NCBI RefSeq assembly: GCF_001427905.1
Contig: NZ_LMEF01000031.1
Location: 124,001-188,000 of the forward strand
Length of the DNA: 64,000 nt
Origin: Flavobacterium sp. Root420
Lineage (GTDB): Bacteria > Bacteroidota > Bacteroidia > Flavobacteriales > Flavobacteriaceae
Direction of reading: 5' to 3'
Shown here: in pieces, positions 7,486 to 16,455 of the stretch
Layout: each line of letters starts with the position of its first letter
Position numbering within the stretch: position 1 is the first letter of the stretch
Position numbers and translations under genes: made by a program
The notes under the pieces: generated by a model
Database searches by the model: none
What the model saw: the letters and a program-made list of their open reading frames with translations, nothing else
What the model was told of the DNA's origin: nothing

Positions 7486-8511
7486 ATGGAAAATAAAGTT
7501 GCAATATATGGCGCTTACGGACACACAGGAAAATTTTTAGTCGCACAGCTTTATCAACAAGGATTCAGGCCTATTCTTATTGGTCGGGATGCCGATAAGT
7601 TGAATATCTTAAGTAAAGATTATCCGGATTTAGTAATAAAAGTGGCAGATATTAATCATCCTGAAACTCTGGATGTGGCTTTCGCAGATGCAGAAATCAT
7701 TGTAAATTGTGCAGGTCCATTTCTAGATACAGCAGAACCTATCATTCAGTCTGCAATTAGATTGGGAAAACACTATGTTGATGTTAGCGCCGAACAGAAA
7801 GCGGTATTGGACATCTTTGAACAATTTTCTGAAAAAGCAAAACAGGCTGATATAACAATAATTCCTGCTGCTGCATTTTATGGTGGTCTGGGAGATTTAT
7901 TAAGCACAACACTTACTCAGGGCTGGGATAAAGTGGACGAAATAGCACTTTATATAGGTTTAGATTCCTGGCATCCAACAAAAGGAACGAGATTAACCGG
8001 AGAGCGAAATCATTATCAAAGATTTATGTTTGCCGAAAATCGCTTACAGCCTGTCTTGGAGGTTAAATCAAAAATTTGGGAATTTCCGCATCCAATATTA
8101 AGAAAGGAAGTTGTGACTGTACCACTTTCAGAAATAATTACGATTTCACGACATATTAACGTGAATACAATCAACACGTATCTAAGTCAAAACTCTTTGA
8201 CTGACATACGAAGTGATGAAACGCCAGAGCCTAAACCTGTGGATGAAAAAAACAGATCGTCTCAGCGTTTTTGTATGGAAGTAGTCGCAACAAAAGACAA
8301 TAAGCAAAGATCAATTATTGCTGAAGGAATAGATATTTATGCCGTGACAGCTCCATTAATTGTAGAGGCCATAAAAAGAATATTGACGGGTAAAATTAAA
8401 AAACAAGGAGTTACAACATTAGGTGAAGGGTTTGATGCAACAGATTTTTTAAGCGCTCTGGATGCTGATGATATCGTAATTTCAGACATCAAAGAAACAG
8501 ACATTAATTAA
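7486..8511 (+). CDS. Saccharopine dehydrogenase-like NAD(P)-binding oxidoreductase
   Basis: A 341-residue cytoplasmic protein. The N-terminus KVAIYGAYGHTGKFLVAQL is a Rossmann dinucleotide-binding motif (GAxGxTG), followed by GRDADKLNIL, the NCAGPF turn (about residues 75-80) and the AAAFYGGLGD segment that define the saccharopine-dehydrogenase/trans-acting enoyl reductase group. The C-terminal half has a mixed sheet that would form the substrate side. Family members reduce diverse carbonyl or imine compounds; no specific substrate can be named. It sits between the DUF4440 lipoprotein and the PEP-mutase-like gene in the same direction. Confidence 0.75.
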   Translation: MENKVAIYGAYGHTGKFLVAQLYQQGFRPILIGRDADKLNILSKDYPDLVIKVADINHPETLDVAFADAEIIVNCAGPFLDTAEPIIQSAIRLGKHYVDVSAEQKAVLDIFEQFSEKAKQADITIIPAAAFYGGLGDLLSTTLTQGWDKVDEIALYIGLDSWHPTKGTRLTGERNHYQRFMFAENRLQPVLEVKSKIWEFPHPILRKEVVTVPLSEIITISRHINVNTINTYLSQNSLTDIRSDETPEPKPVDEKNRSSQRFCMEVVATKDNKQRSIIAEGIDIYAVTAPLIVEAIKRILTGKIKKQGVTTLGEGFDATDFLSALDADDIVISDIKETDIN

Positions 8512-8558
8512 ATAAGTTCAAAAAATAGGATAGCTTCCTAATTTTAAAATTAGAGAAT

Positions 8559-9335
8559 ATGGGAAATCATTTTAAAAAGTTTAAAGAATTACACAATCAA
8601 TCTGAGCCACTGTTAATTGGCAATGTTTGGAATGTACAAAGTGCAAAAAAAATGGAAAATCTTGGCTTTACCACTATCGGCACTTCAAGCTATGCAATTG
8701 CTGAAACACTAGGGTATGCCGATGGTGAAGAAATGAGTTTTGAGGAATATTTATTTATTATAAAACGTATTGCAGCTTCAGTAACCCTACCACTGTCTGT
8801 AGATCTGGAAGCAGGTTATGGAAAAACTCCTGAAGAAATTGTAGCAAACATTAAAGAACTGTACAAAATTGGTGTTTCGGGAATAAACATAGAAGATTCT
8901 ATAGTTGAAAGTGGAGTAAGAACAATTATAGATGCAGAAATATTTGCTAAAAAAATTAATTCAGTTGTTGAGCTACTTTTAAAAGAGAAAATAGAGGTAT
9001 TTATTAATCTTCGTTCTGATGTTTTCTTGTTGGGTATGCCCGATAGTTTGATTGAAGCAAAGAAGAGAATAAGTCTCTATGAAAACACCGGTGTTGACGG
9101 ATTATTTTTTCCTTGTGTTACAAAAATTGAAGATATTGCAATATTAACAAAAGCAACTAAGCTACCAATAAATGTAATGTGTATGCCTGATCTGCCTGAT
9201 TTTAAAACACTGCAAAATGCAGGAGTACAACGAATTAGTATGGGGAATTTTTTAAACAGTAAAATATATCAATATTTAGAATCTGAAATTGAAACAATAG
9301 TAAAAAATCAGGATTTTAGAAGTATATTTTCTTAA
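8559..9335 (+). CDS. Isocitrate lyase/PEP mutase superfamily protein
   Basis: A 258-residue TIM-barrel-type enzyme. It has the superfamily features in order: NVWNVQSAKKMENLGFTTIGTSSYAIAETLGY near the N-terminus, the metal and substrate loop SVDLEAGYGKTPEEIVANI (Asp and Glu for Mg binding), GVSGINIEDSIVESG, and VFINLRSDVFLLG with a conserved Arg. Members cleave or form C-C or C-P bonds of small oxo-acids (for example carboxyphosphonoenolpyruvate mutase-like or 2-methylisocitrate lyase-like enzymes). This clade, lacking the KKCGH motif of true isocitrate lyases, has uncertain substrate. It ends the unit that starts at 6950 and is followed by a terminator. Confidence 0.8.
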   Translation: MGNHFKKFKELHNQSEPLLIGNVWNVQSAKKMENLGFTTIGTSSYAIAETLGYADGEEMSFEEYLFIIKRIAASVTLPLSVDLEAGYGKTPEEIVANIKELYKIGVSGINIEDSIVESGVRTIIDAEIFAKKINSVVELLLKEKIEVFINLRSDVFLLGMPDSLIEAKKRISLYENTGVDGLFFPCVTKIEDIAILTKATKLPINVMCMPDLPDFKTLQNAGVQRISMGNFLNSKIYQYLESEIETIVKNQDFRSIFS

Positions 9336-9354
9336 AAGAAGGAATGTAAAGAAA

Positions 9355-9392
9355 AAGAAGCCGTCTCAGAACAAAATTTGAGGCGGTTTTTT
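9355..9392 (+). terminator. Rho-independent terminator
   Basis: CCGTCTCA (9361-9368) pairs with TGAGGCGG (9379-9386) with one G-U pair, flanked by AAG and followed by TTTTTT. It ends the 6950-9335 unit. Confidence 0.85.
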
Positions 9393-9529
9393 ATTGATTG
9401 TCCATTTTTATTTTTAAATGTTTGAATTTTAAGGTTAAGTTATACTGTTTTTTTGAATTGTGAAAGGGAGTTTTTGGTGTATATTTTTCCTTTACAGAAG
9501 GATAAGAAGAGAGTAGTTTATTACATAGA

Positions 9530-9556
9530 AAAGCTCCGGATTTCTCGGGAGCTTTA
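9530..9556 (-). terminator. Terminator-type hairpin (AAAGCTCC family) after the NagX-like gene
   Basis: AAGCTCC (9531-9537) pairs with GGAGCTT (9548-9554). On the minus strand the stem is followed by TTTTC. It lies about 60 bp past the stop of the NagX-like gene and would end the whole minus-strand operon. It is a diverged relative of the hairpin repeated at 37021, 41005, 42471, 54020, 55592 and 59651. Confidence 0.7.
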
Positions 9557-9613
9557 ATTACCAACTAACAAAAAAGATTTAAATTTTGTGTATGTATCAC
9601 TACAGTACTTTTT

Positions 9614-10885
9614 TTAAACCTTAAAAACCAATTTGTTTTTGTAAAAAATCCAAAGAATAAAGGACCAAAAAAGGGCATATATAATGGCATAAGCCAATGA
9701 AGAGTTCAGGGGATTTTCAAAACACGGCACTATCCAATGGTTATAAATCAGGCTTTGAACATTAATTTCTTCTGAAGCGACCTCCGGATTTTGAACTTTA
9801 ATAGAACTCATTACTCTCGGAATTATCCCAGAAAAGAAAAATACAATCATTGGATTTACGCCCCAGATTAAAAACAGTTTAGCCCATTTTTTATAGTTTG
9901 CAATGTCTATAATGTAATATAAAATCGTTAAACATATTGTTGCAATACCAGCAGTGTATAAAACATAAGAACTCGTCCAAAGTGATTTGTTGATAGGGAA
10001 AATGATATTCCAAAGTAAACCTGCTATTAACAACGCGACCCCTGCAATAGCTGTTTTTTTTGCAATTTCAATTTTAGGAACTTGTAAGTTCAGTATTTGT
10101 CCAATAAACATTCCGAGAATTCCTGTTCCGATAGCGGGTAAAGTACTCAAAATTCCTTCCGGATCCCAGGTTTTCGAAACACCCCATAAGTGTCCGTTTA
10201 AAAGTAAATTATCCAACCAGGCTGCCAGATTAGTCCCTTTTTCGAAATTGGCAGGACCAACTCCGGGAACAGGAACAAAAGCCATTAAAAGCCAATATCC
10301 AATTAAAATGGAAGCAGCAACTATAAGCTGTGTTTTTAAATTTGTTTTCAAATACAAAATAGAAGCAAAGAAATAAACGATTCCTATACGCTGTAAAACT
10401 CCTGGAATTCTGGTATCTTCAAAAGATTCAAGTCCACTGTAGGCCAGAGCAATCAAAATAACAAAGATTCCGACAGCGAGAAAGGTTTTAACTTTTAAAC
10501 TAAAGTTTCCTAAGAGGGCATAAGCAACCGCAAAAGCTATGATTAGTCTAATTGCTAATAAGGGAATTCCTTCTAAACCAAATAAATGAATTCTGCTGAA
10601 ACAACTTAGAAATAATCCTAAACAGAAAATTCGTAAAGAGCGAACCATTATTTTATTAAAAACGGCCAGATCAAAATGTTTGGTTGGCATTGCAAAAGGA
10701 ATCGCTGTTCCCATTATAAAAACAAAAAAAGGAAAAACTAAATCAGTTGGCGTACAGCCATGCCATTCTGCATGTTCTAAAGGTGGGTAAATGGCGGCCC
10801 AGCTTCCGGGGTTGTTGACAATTGTCATTAATAAGATTGTAAATCCTCGAAATACATCTAATGAAGTTAAACGTTCTTTAATCAT
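9614..10885 (-). CDS. nagX: NagX-like multipass membrane protein (DUF5009 / acyltransferase-like)
   Basis: A 423-residue integral membrane protein with about ten to eleven hydrophobic helices. The opening RLTSLDVFRGFTILLMTIVN and the EHAEWHGCTPTDLVFPFFVFIMG segment with its conserved His and Asp residues are typical of the NagX/DUF5009 group, related to the heparan-alpha-glucosaminide N-acetyltransferase family. In known GlcNAc regulons of other bacteria nagX is genetically linked to sugar uptake, but its reaction is not settled: it may transport or acetylate amino sugars at the inner membrane. Here it is the last gene of the minus operon, 40 bp after the GH3-beta-lactamase gene. Family is sure, activity inferred. 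Confidence 0.8.
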   Translation of the reverse strand: MIKERLTSLDVFRGFTILLMTIVNNPGSWAAIYPPLEHAEWHGCTPTDLVFPFFVFIMGTAIPFAMPTKHFDLAVFNKIMVRSLRIFCLGLFLSCFSRIHLFGLEGIPLLAIRLIIAFAVAYALLGNFSLKVKTFLAVGIFVILIALAYSGLESFEDTRIPGVLQRIGIVYFFASILYLKTNLKTQLIVAASILIGYWLLMAFVPVPGVGPANFEKGTNLAAWLDNLLLNGHLWGVSKTWDPEGILSTLPAIGTGILGMFIGQILNLQVPKIEIAKKTAIAGVALLIAGLLWNIIFPINKSLWTSSYVLYTAGIATICLTILYYIIDIANYKKWAKLFLIWGVNPMIVFFFSGIIPRVMSSIKVQNPEVASEEINVQSLIYNHWIVPCFENPLNSSLAYAIIYALFWSFILWIFYKNKLVFKV

Positions 10886-10925
10886 TGGTTTATTTTTTTG
10901 GTTTCATTAATTATTAAAAACGAAA

Positions 10926-13922
10926 TTATTTTATAATGGCTTCCTGAATTATTTTCTGAATATCTTCCCGAATTTTTCCTTTAGCTAGTTTATTCTCATC
11001 ATTAACAACTTCCGGATAGGTTCTATTGGATAAAAATACATACACAATTTCTGTTTCAGGATCAACCCAGGCTATGTTTCCTGTAAATCCGGTATGTCCA
11101 AAACTAGAAACCGAAACGCAGGCACAAGTAGGGCCGTCTTTACCAATTCTTTTATCAAATCCCAAACCTCGTTGAACTCCTTTATCGGCGTAATAACAAG
11201 TGTTGAAAGCATCAAATGTTTGTGCTGAAAAGTATTGTTTATTGCCATAATTTCCTTTTTGTAAAAACAGCTGCATCATTTTGGCAACATCCATAGCGTT
11301 AGAGAAAATCCCGGCATGACCCGCAACTCCGCCTTCCATTGCCGCTGCCATATCATGTACATATCCCTGAATGACCTGATGCCTGAAATAAGTATCTACT
11401 TCGGTTGGAGCAATATTATTTTTGTCAAATTTCAGTAACGGATTGTAAAGCGTATTATTCATTCCCAGTGTGCTGTAAAAGTTCTGTTGGCTCAGTTCTT
11501 CTAACTTTTTACGCGTTTTTCTTTCTAAATATTCTTTCAGAATAATGAAGGTAAAATCACTGTATTTATATTCTTTTTTAAGAGACAAGGGCGTATCAGC
11601 AATAATCTTCATAATAGTATCGTGATAGTCATTTCTGATGTAAAGACTATCGGCCACTTTTGTAGTGAAATTATTTTCGGCTATTTTGCGATAGTATTTT
11701 TTTGAAGGTTTTCCTTCACTGTCCAAAGTTGCTTTGTAAAAAGGAATCCACGCCTGAAGTCCCGCATAATGCGTTAATAAATCCTTGAAGATGATATTCT
11801 CTTTGTTTGTTTTGGCAAAAAACGGCACCATATCTTTTAATTTGGTATCCAGGGTCACTTTGTTTTTATCATACAATTGCATCACATTGGGCAATGTCGA
11901 AATCATTTTTGAAATCGAGGCGACATCATATAAATCGCTATTAGAAACTTTTACAGTGTTTTCATAAGTATGATGTCCATACGATTTCTGAAAAATGACA
12001 CTTCCTTTTCGTGCTACCAAAACCTGCATTCCCGGAGCCATTTTACCATCGATTGCTTTTTGCGCAATAGCATCAATTTTCGATAAAATCTGCGGATTCA
12101 TACCCACATTTTCAGGAGTTGTAAAGGCAAGACGGTTTACTTTTCCGGTTGATAAACCATCGTTTACTTTGAAAGCTGTGTTGATAGATACCGGTAGTTT
12201 TCCTTTTGCACCCACGGCTCCAAAAAGTACTTCTGCAGAAACAATCTGACTTATATCTGAATTTTGATACGAAACAACCAAGCCCTCAATGTCATCAAAA
12301 TTAGTAATTGGCAATAAGGAGTAAGGTTTGGCAAAAATATCCAGAATGACTTTGTTGTGTTTTGCAATTTCCTGCAGCCAAAGCAATTCGGTATCTGTAA
12401 AATCTTGTTTTTCCCATGCTTTATTTACCTTATGAAAACCAATAATAACGGTGTCGTATTTTTTTAATTCCTGATTTAAGCTGTCAATATTGGTATTAGC
12501 TACTTCTGTGATTTCAGTATATTTTTTTAAGGTAGTTACAAAAGTGCTGTTCACATCTTCTCCCATTTTGACATAGGCAATTTTCTGATCTAATTTTTTG
12601 ATCGGCAAGATTTCCTTTTCATTTTTCAAAACGGTAATGGCATTTTCATATAACTTATAATGCAAGGCATCATTTTGTGACGAATTAAGATCATTGTAAA
12701 TATTGACCATAGCAACAGGCTTGTATTGGTGCAATCCGGCCTTGTATTTATAATGCAATATCTTTTTTACAGAATGTGCCAAACGTTCTTCGGTGATAGT
12801 GCCGTCCGTACAGGCAACTTCAAGTTTCTGAAAAGCTACAGGAACATTTTCAGGACAAAGTAAAATATCATTTCCGGCAAGAATTACGGCTATTTCCAGT
12901 TCTCCAGGCGGTTTGAAATTACTCGCCCCTCTCATGGCCAAACCATCTGTAAAAATCAAACCTTCAAAACCTAATTGTTTTTGAAGTACGTTGGTTACAA
13001 TATCATAAGAAGCCGAAGAAGGATTATTGGGTCTTGGTTCGAGACTCGGAATATTAAGATGGGCCACCATTACAGATACCAAACCTTCATCAAAAATTCG
13101 TTTGTACGGATACAATTCAACTAAATCAAGACGCTCTTTTGAAAACTCAACCAAAGGCAATGCTTTATGAGAATCGGTTGAAGTATCGCCATGTCCGGGG
13201 AAATGTTTTCCGGTACTAAAAACGCCCTGACTTTCTACACCTTTCATTAAGGCAATAGCTTTGTTGGTTACATTGACTTTATCTTCACCAAAAGAACGGT
13301 TTCCGATAATTGGGTTTTTAGGATTTGTATTGATGTCAAGAACAGGAGCAAAGTTAAAATGAACGCCAATTCTTTTGTTTTCATTGGCCATGTTTTTTCC
13401 AACATTTTCAATTAAACTTAAATCCTGAATGGCCCCTAAAGTCATATTCCACGGATAGATATAAGTCGAATCCAATCGCATACCCAATCCCCATTCTGCA
13501 TCAATGCCTACAAATAAAGGAATTTTAGTTTTTGACTGATATTGATTGGTTAGTTTCGCCTGACGCACCGGGCCTCCCTGAAAAAAAATAACGCCACCAA
13601 CTTTATAATCCTGAATTAATTTTTCGACACTATTTACATGAACAGAATCTTTGTTGGAATAAGCCGAAACCATGAACAATTGTCCTATTTTTTCCTGAAG
13701 CGACATTTTACTGTAAATACTGTCTACCCATTTCGTTTCCTGATCTGAATCTTTAAAAAATGTTTTCTTCTCTGATTTACTTTTGGCCCTGTAAACAACC
13801 GTGTCTTTTAATGGGATGTCTTTTTTAGAATCTGTAACTGTGTTATTTTTTTTGGAAGCACAATTAGTTATCAGAAGTAAAAATGCAGCATACAGGCTTA
13901 TTTTTATGAAGTACTCTTTCAT
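10926..13922 (-). CDS. GH3 beta-N-acetylglucosaminidase fused to a beta-lactamase-fold (AmiE-like) domain, lipoprotein
   Basis: I prefer the ATG at 13922, six codons after the longest start (13940), because it opens a lipoprotein signal ending in LITNC. Residues about 60-390 are a GH3 barrel with the NagZ histidine loop KHFPGHGDTSTDSH and the nucleophile region FTDGLAMRG; a middle alpha/beta GH3 C-domain follows. From about residue 610 a serine beta-lactamase/penicillin-binding fold begins, with the SxxK motif in VASISKMIS, a YSD motif and a C-terminal HTGFTG. In Bacillus, NagZ and the lactamase-fold amidase AmiE are separate neighbours that strip GlcNAc and peptide from muropeptides; here both lie in one chain of about 1000 residues. 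The SusCD/murQ context supports the same job at the cell surface or periplasm. Confidence 0.88.
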   Translation of the reverse strand: MKEYFIKISLYAAFLLLITNCASKKNNTVTDSKKDIPLKDTVVYRAKSKSEKKTFFKDSDQETKWVDSIYSKMSLQEKIGQLFMVSAYSNKDSVHVNSVEKLIQDYKVGGVIFFQGGPVRQAKLTNQYQSKTKIPLFVGIDAEWGLGMRLDSTYIYPWNMTLGAIQDLSLIENVGKNMANENKRIGVHFNFAPVLDINTNPKNPIIGNRSFGEDKVNVTNKAIALMKGVESQGVFSTGKHFPGHGDTSTDSHKALPLVEFSKERLDLVELYPYKRIFDEGLVSVMVAHLNIPSLEPRPNNPSSASYDIVTNVLQKQLGFEGLIFTDGLAMRGASNFKPPGELEIAVILAGNDILLCPENVPVAFQKLEVACTDGTITEERLAHSVKKILHYKYKAGLHQYKPVAMVNIYNDLNSSQNDALHYKLYENAITVLKNEKEILPIKKLDQKIAYVKMGEDVNSTFVTTLKKYTEITEVANTNIDSLNQELKKYDTVIIGFHKVNKAWEKQDFTDTELLWLQEIAKHNKVILDIFAKPYSLLPITNFDDIEGLVVSYQNSDISQIVSAEVLFGAVGAKGKLPVSINTAFKVNDGLSTGKVNRLAFTTPENVGMNPQILSKIDAIAQKAIDGKMAPGMQVLVARKGSVIFQKSYGHHTYENTVKVSNSDLYDVASISKMISTLPNVMQLYDKNKVTLDTKLKDMVPFFAKTNKENIIFKDLLTHYAGLQAWIPFYKATLDSEGKPSKKYYRKIAENNFTTKVADSLYIRNDYHDTIMKIIADTPLSLKKEYKYSDFTFIILKEYLERKTRKKLEELSQQNFYSTLGMNNTLYNPLLKFDKNNIAPTEVDTYFRHQVIQGYVHDMAAAMEGGVAGHAGIFSNAMDVAKMMQLFLQKGNYGNKQYFSAQTFDAFNTCYYADKGVQRGLGFDKRIGKDGPTCACVSVSSFGHTGFTGNIAWVDPETEIVYVFLSNRTYPEVVNDENKLAKGKIREDIQKIIQEAIIK

Positions 13923-13995
13923 ATCATATTTTTTGGGCAACCGAAAACTAAACTATAGCATAGTTTTCAATTGATTTGTCGATTAGTTTGCGTTT

Positions 13996-15501
13996 TTAGA
14001 AACTTATTTTAGTACTGCTTCTGGAACTTGTCAGGAATAATCCCAAATAGGTTATTAGACCGTTTAGCACTATTAATTCATTGTCAAATACATATCCTGA
14101 AAATAATATTTTAGAATTTTCATTGATCAGATAGGTAAAGAATGGCGATAACAAACAGATTAACGGAACCAGTTTATCGGTTACATTTCTTGATTTTTGA
14201 AACAATCCGAAAGCATATAATCCTAATAAAGGGCCATAGGTATAAGAAGCCACTTTGAAAATCATTCCAACCACAGAACTGTCATTGATCGAATTAAAAA
14301 TAAGAATCACAAAAAAGATCAATGCCGAAAAACTGATGTGCACTAAATGTCTTGTACGCACCGTATTTTTCTTAGTATTTTCGCTTTTATCCATGCCTAA
14401 AAAATCGACACAAAAAGAGGTAGTAAGGGCGGTTAAAGCAGAATCTGTTGTAGCAAAAGTGGCAGCAATAATTCCCAATAAAAATACAATAGCCGGAATT
14501 GTAGCCAAATGATTCAGGGCGATTTCAGGAAAAAGTAAATCAGTTCTTGGTTTACCGGTAATAAGATCAGTCGGAATTGAGATTCCGTTTTTGTTGGCGT
14601 AGATGTACAGTAAAGCACCCACACTCAAAAAGAAAATATTAATGATAACAAAGATTCCCGTAAAAGTGAACATGTTTTTTTGTGCTTCGCCAATGTTTTT
14701 ACAGCTTAGGTTTTTTTGCATTAAATCCTGATCGAGCCCTGTCATGGCGATGGTGACAAACATTCCGCCTAAAATTTGTTTGATGAAATGAAATTTGCTT
14801 CCCATAAAATCATCAAAGAAAAATATCTTGGAATAATTGCTGTTTTTTACTTCTTCAAACGCGCCAATGGCACTTAAATCCATACGGTCGCAAATAAAAT
14901 AAATAGTAAGGAAAACAGAAGTTACCAGGAAAAAAGTCTGTAAAGTATCGGTTATAATAATCGTTTTTAATCCACCTCTATACGTATAAGAAAAAATAAG
15001 AAGCAGAGAAATTAATACGGTAAACGCAAAAGGAATATGGAAAAAATCAAATACAAAACGCTGCAATACAATAACCACTAAATAGAGTCTGAAGGCAGAA
15101 CTTACTGTTCTGCTGATCAGGAAAATTGAGGCAGCCGTTTTATAGCTATAAAAGCCCATCCGTTGCTCTATATAGCTATAAATGGATGTCAGATTCATTC
15201 TGTAATACAAGGGCAGTAATAGTTTTGTGATTACTATAAAACCAATTGCATTTCCCAGTACAAACTGAAAATATTTGAATTGTTCACCACTTGGAGCACC
15301 AACTTCTCCGGGAACCGATATAAAAGTCACCCCTGAAAGAGCAGTTCCTATCATTCCAAAAGCAACTAAATACCATTTTGAATTTTTATTAGCGGTAAAA
15401 AAAGCAGCATTTCCGTCATCTTTTCTGCTCACCCGATGTGAGATATAAAATAAGGCTCCGAAATAAATGATAATCAGGATTAGGATTGTCGTTGGTGTCA
15501 T
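13996..15501 (-). CDS. SSS family sodium:solute symporter, probable MurNAc/amino-sugar importer
   Basis: A 501-residue inner-membrane protein with about thirteen hydrophobic helices. The GTALSGVTFISVPG segment and the EYR-like region (here ANKNSKWYLVAFGMIGTALSG) mark the solute:sodium symporter family, as do the central TDTLQTFFLVTS and GLDQDLMQKNL loops. The gene lies between murQ (62 bp upstream) and the GH3-lactamase gene (55 bp downstream), so it likely imports the sugar that feeds MurQ. Import by this family leaves the sugar unphosphorylated, so a cytoplasmic kinase is needed before MurQ. Family certain; substrate inferred from neighbours. Confidence 0.85.
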   Translation of the reverse strand: MTPTTILILIIIYFGALFYISHRVSRKDDGNAAFFTANKNSKWYLVAFGMIGTALSGVTFISVPGEVGAPSGEQFKYFQFVLGNAIGFIVITKLLLPLYYRMNLTSIYSYIEQRMGFYSYKTAASIFLISRTVSSAFRLYLVVIVLQRFVFDFFHIPFAFTVLISLLLIFSYTYRGGLKTIIITDTLQTFFLVTSVFLTIYFICDRMDLSAIGAFEEVKNSNYSKIFFFDDFMGSKFHFIKQILGGMFVTIAMTGLDQDLMQKNLSCKNIGEAQKNMFTFTGIFVIINIFFLSVGALLYIYANKNGISIPTDLITGKPRTDLLFPEIALNHLATIPAIVFLLGIIAATFATTDSALTALTTSFCVDFLGMDKSENTKKNTVRTRHLVHISFSALIFFVILIFNSINDSSVVGMIFKVASYTYGPLLGLYAFGLFQKSRNVTDKLVPLICLLSPFFTYLINENSKILFSGYVFDNELIVLNGLITYLGLFLTSSRSSTKISF

Positions 15502-15563
15502 TTTTGGTTTTTAGTGGTTTGTGATTCTTTATAAAACTATAAAAGATCAGATTAGTTAGGTTG

Positions 15564-16391
15564 TTAAATTTCCAGATTTTTATTTTCAGCCATTAAAACA
15601 GCTCTTACGCTTTTGTGTTTCTGCAGTAATGCTTCGGCTAAATCATATTCAATTCCAAGTTCTTCCATAATCATCTTGATCCCGCGTTTTACCAATTTTT
15701 CGTTAGATAACTGCATATCAACCATTTTGTTGCCTTTCACTTTTCCGAGTTTAATCATTACCGAAGTAGAGATCATGTTTAAGGTCAGTTTTTGAGCTGT
15801 TCCCGCTTTCATTCTTGTACTTCCGGTTAAGAATTCAGGGCCTACAATTACTTCAATCGGATAATCTGCTTCCTGAGCAATAAGTCCGTTACTAATGCAG
15901 GAGATACTCGCTGTTTTGACATTGTGTTCCTTAGCTTTTTTCAAAGCCCCCAAAACATAAGGGGTATTTCCTGAAGCAGCAATTCCGATAATAAAATCTA
16001 AGCTTGAAATTTCAAATTTGGCTAAGTCTTTCCATGCTTGTTCCGTATCGTCTTCGGCATTCTCAACTGCTTTTCTAATGGCAGTGTCTCCACCGGCAAT
16101 AATTCCGATAATCATATCATGGGGCACCCCAAAGGTTGGAGGACATTCTGATGCATCTAAAATCCCAATTCTTCCTGAAGTTCCGGCTCCGATATAAAAT
16201 AACCGGCCTCCCAATTGCATTTTTTTCACAATTGCCTTAACCAGTTTTTCAATTTTAGGAATCTGTTCTTCGATGATATGAGGCACTTTTTTGTCCTCTG
16301 TATTGATGTTAGTAAGAAGTTCTTTCACGCTCATTTGATCCAAGTCTTTGTACAAAGATTCTTGTTCAGTTTCAGGATTTTTATTTTTCAT
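15564..16391 (-). CDS. murQ: N-acetylmuramic acid 6-phosphate etherase MurQ
   Basis: A 275-residue SIS-domain enzyme that splits the lactyl ether of MurNAc-6-phosphate, giving GlcNAc-6-phosphate and D-lactate in the cytoplasm. Diagnostic motifs are IGAGTSGRIGILDASECPPT (residues 67-86) and GPEFLTGSTRMKAGTAQKL (about 185-203), both characteristic of MurQ rather than of other SIS proteins. Glu82 (in ASE) and Glu113 (in NAED) fall one residue from the catalytic Glu83 and Glu114 of the E. coli enzyme. Its products match two partners in the adjacent plus operon: NagA/NagB for GlcNAc-6-P and the FAD/Fe-S D-lactate dehydrogenase for D-lactate. Confidence 0.95.
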   Translation of the reverse strand: MKNKNPETEQESLYKDLDQMSVKELLTNINTEDKKVPHIIEEQIPKIEKLVKAIVKKMQLGGRLFYIGAGTSGRIGILDASECPPTFGVPHDMIIGIIAGGDTAIRKAVENAEDDTEQAWKDLAKFEISSLDFIIGIAASGNTPYVLGALKKAKEHNVKTASISCISNGLIAQEADYPIEVIVGPEFLTGSTRMKAGTAQKLTLNMISTSVMIKLGKVKGNKMVDMQLSNEKLVKRGIKMIMEELGIEYDLAEALLQKHKSVRAVLMAENKNLEI

Positions 16392-16455
16392 TTTTCTTTT
16401 TTTTTTTTGATTTTTGAAACCAAAGTTTTCGAATAATTGGTTTCGCTCTTTTGCA

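Noticed and set aside
9987..10376. 129-residue plus-strand frame inside nagX
   Set aside because: Antisense to membrane helices of the NagX-like protein; composition reflects the opposite strand.
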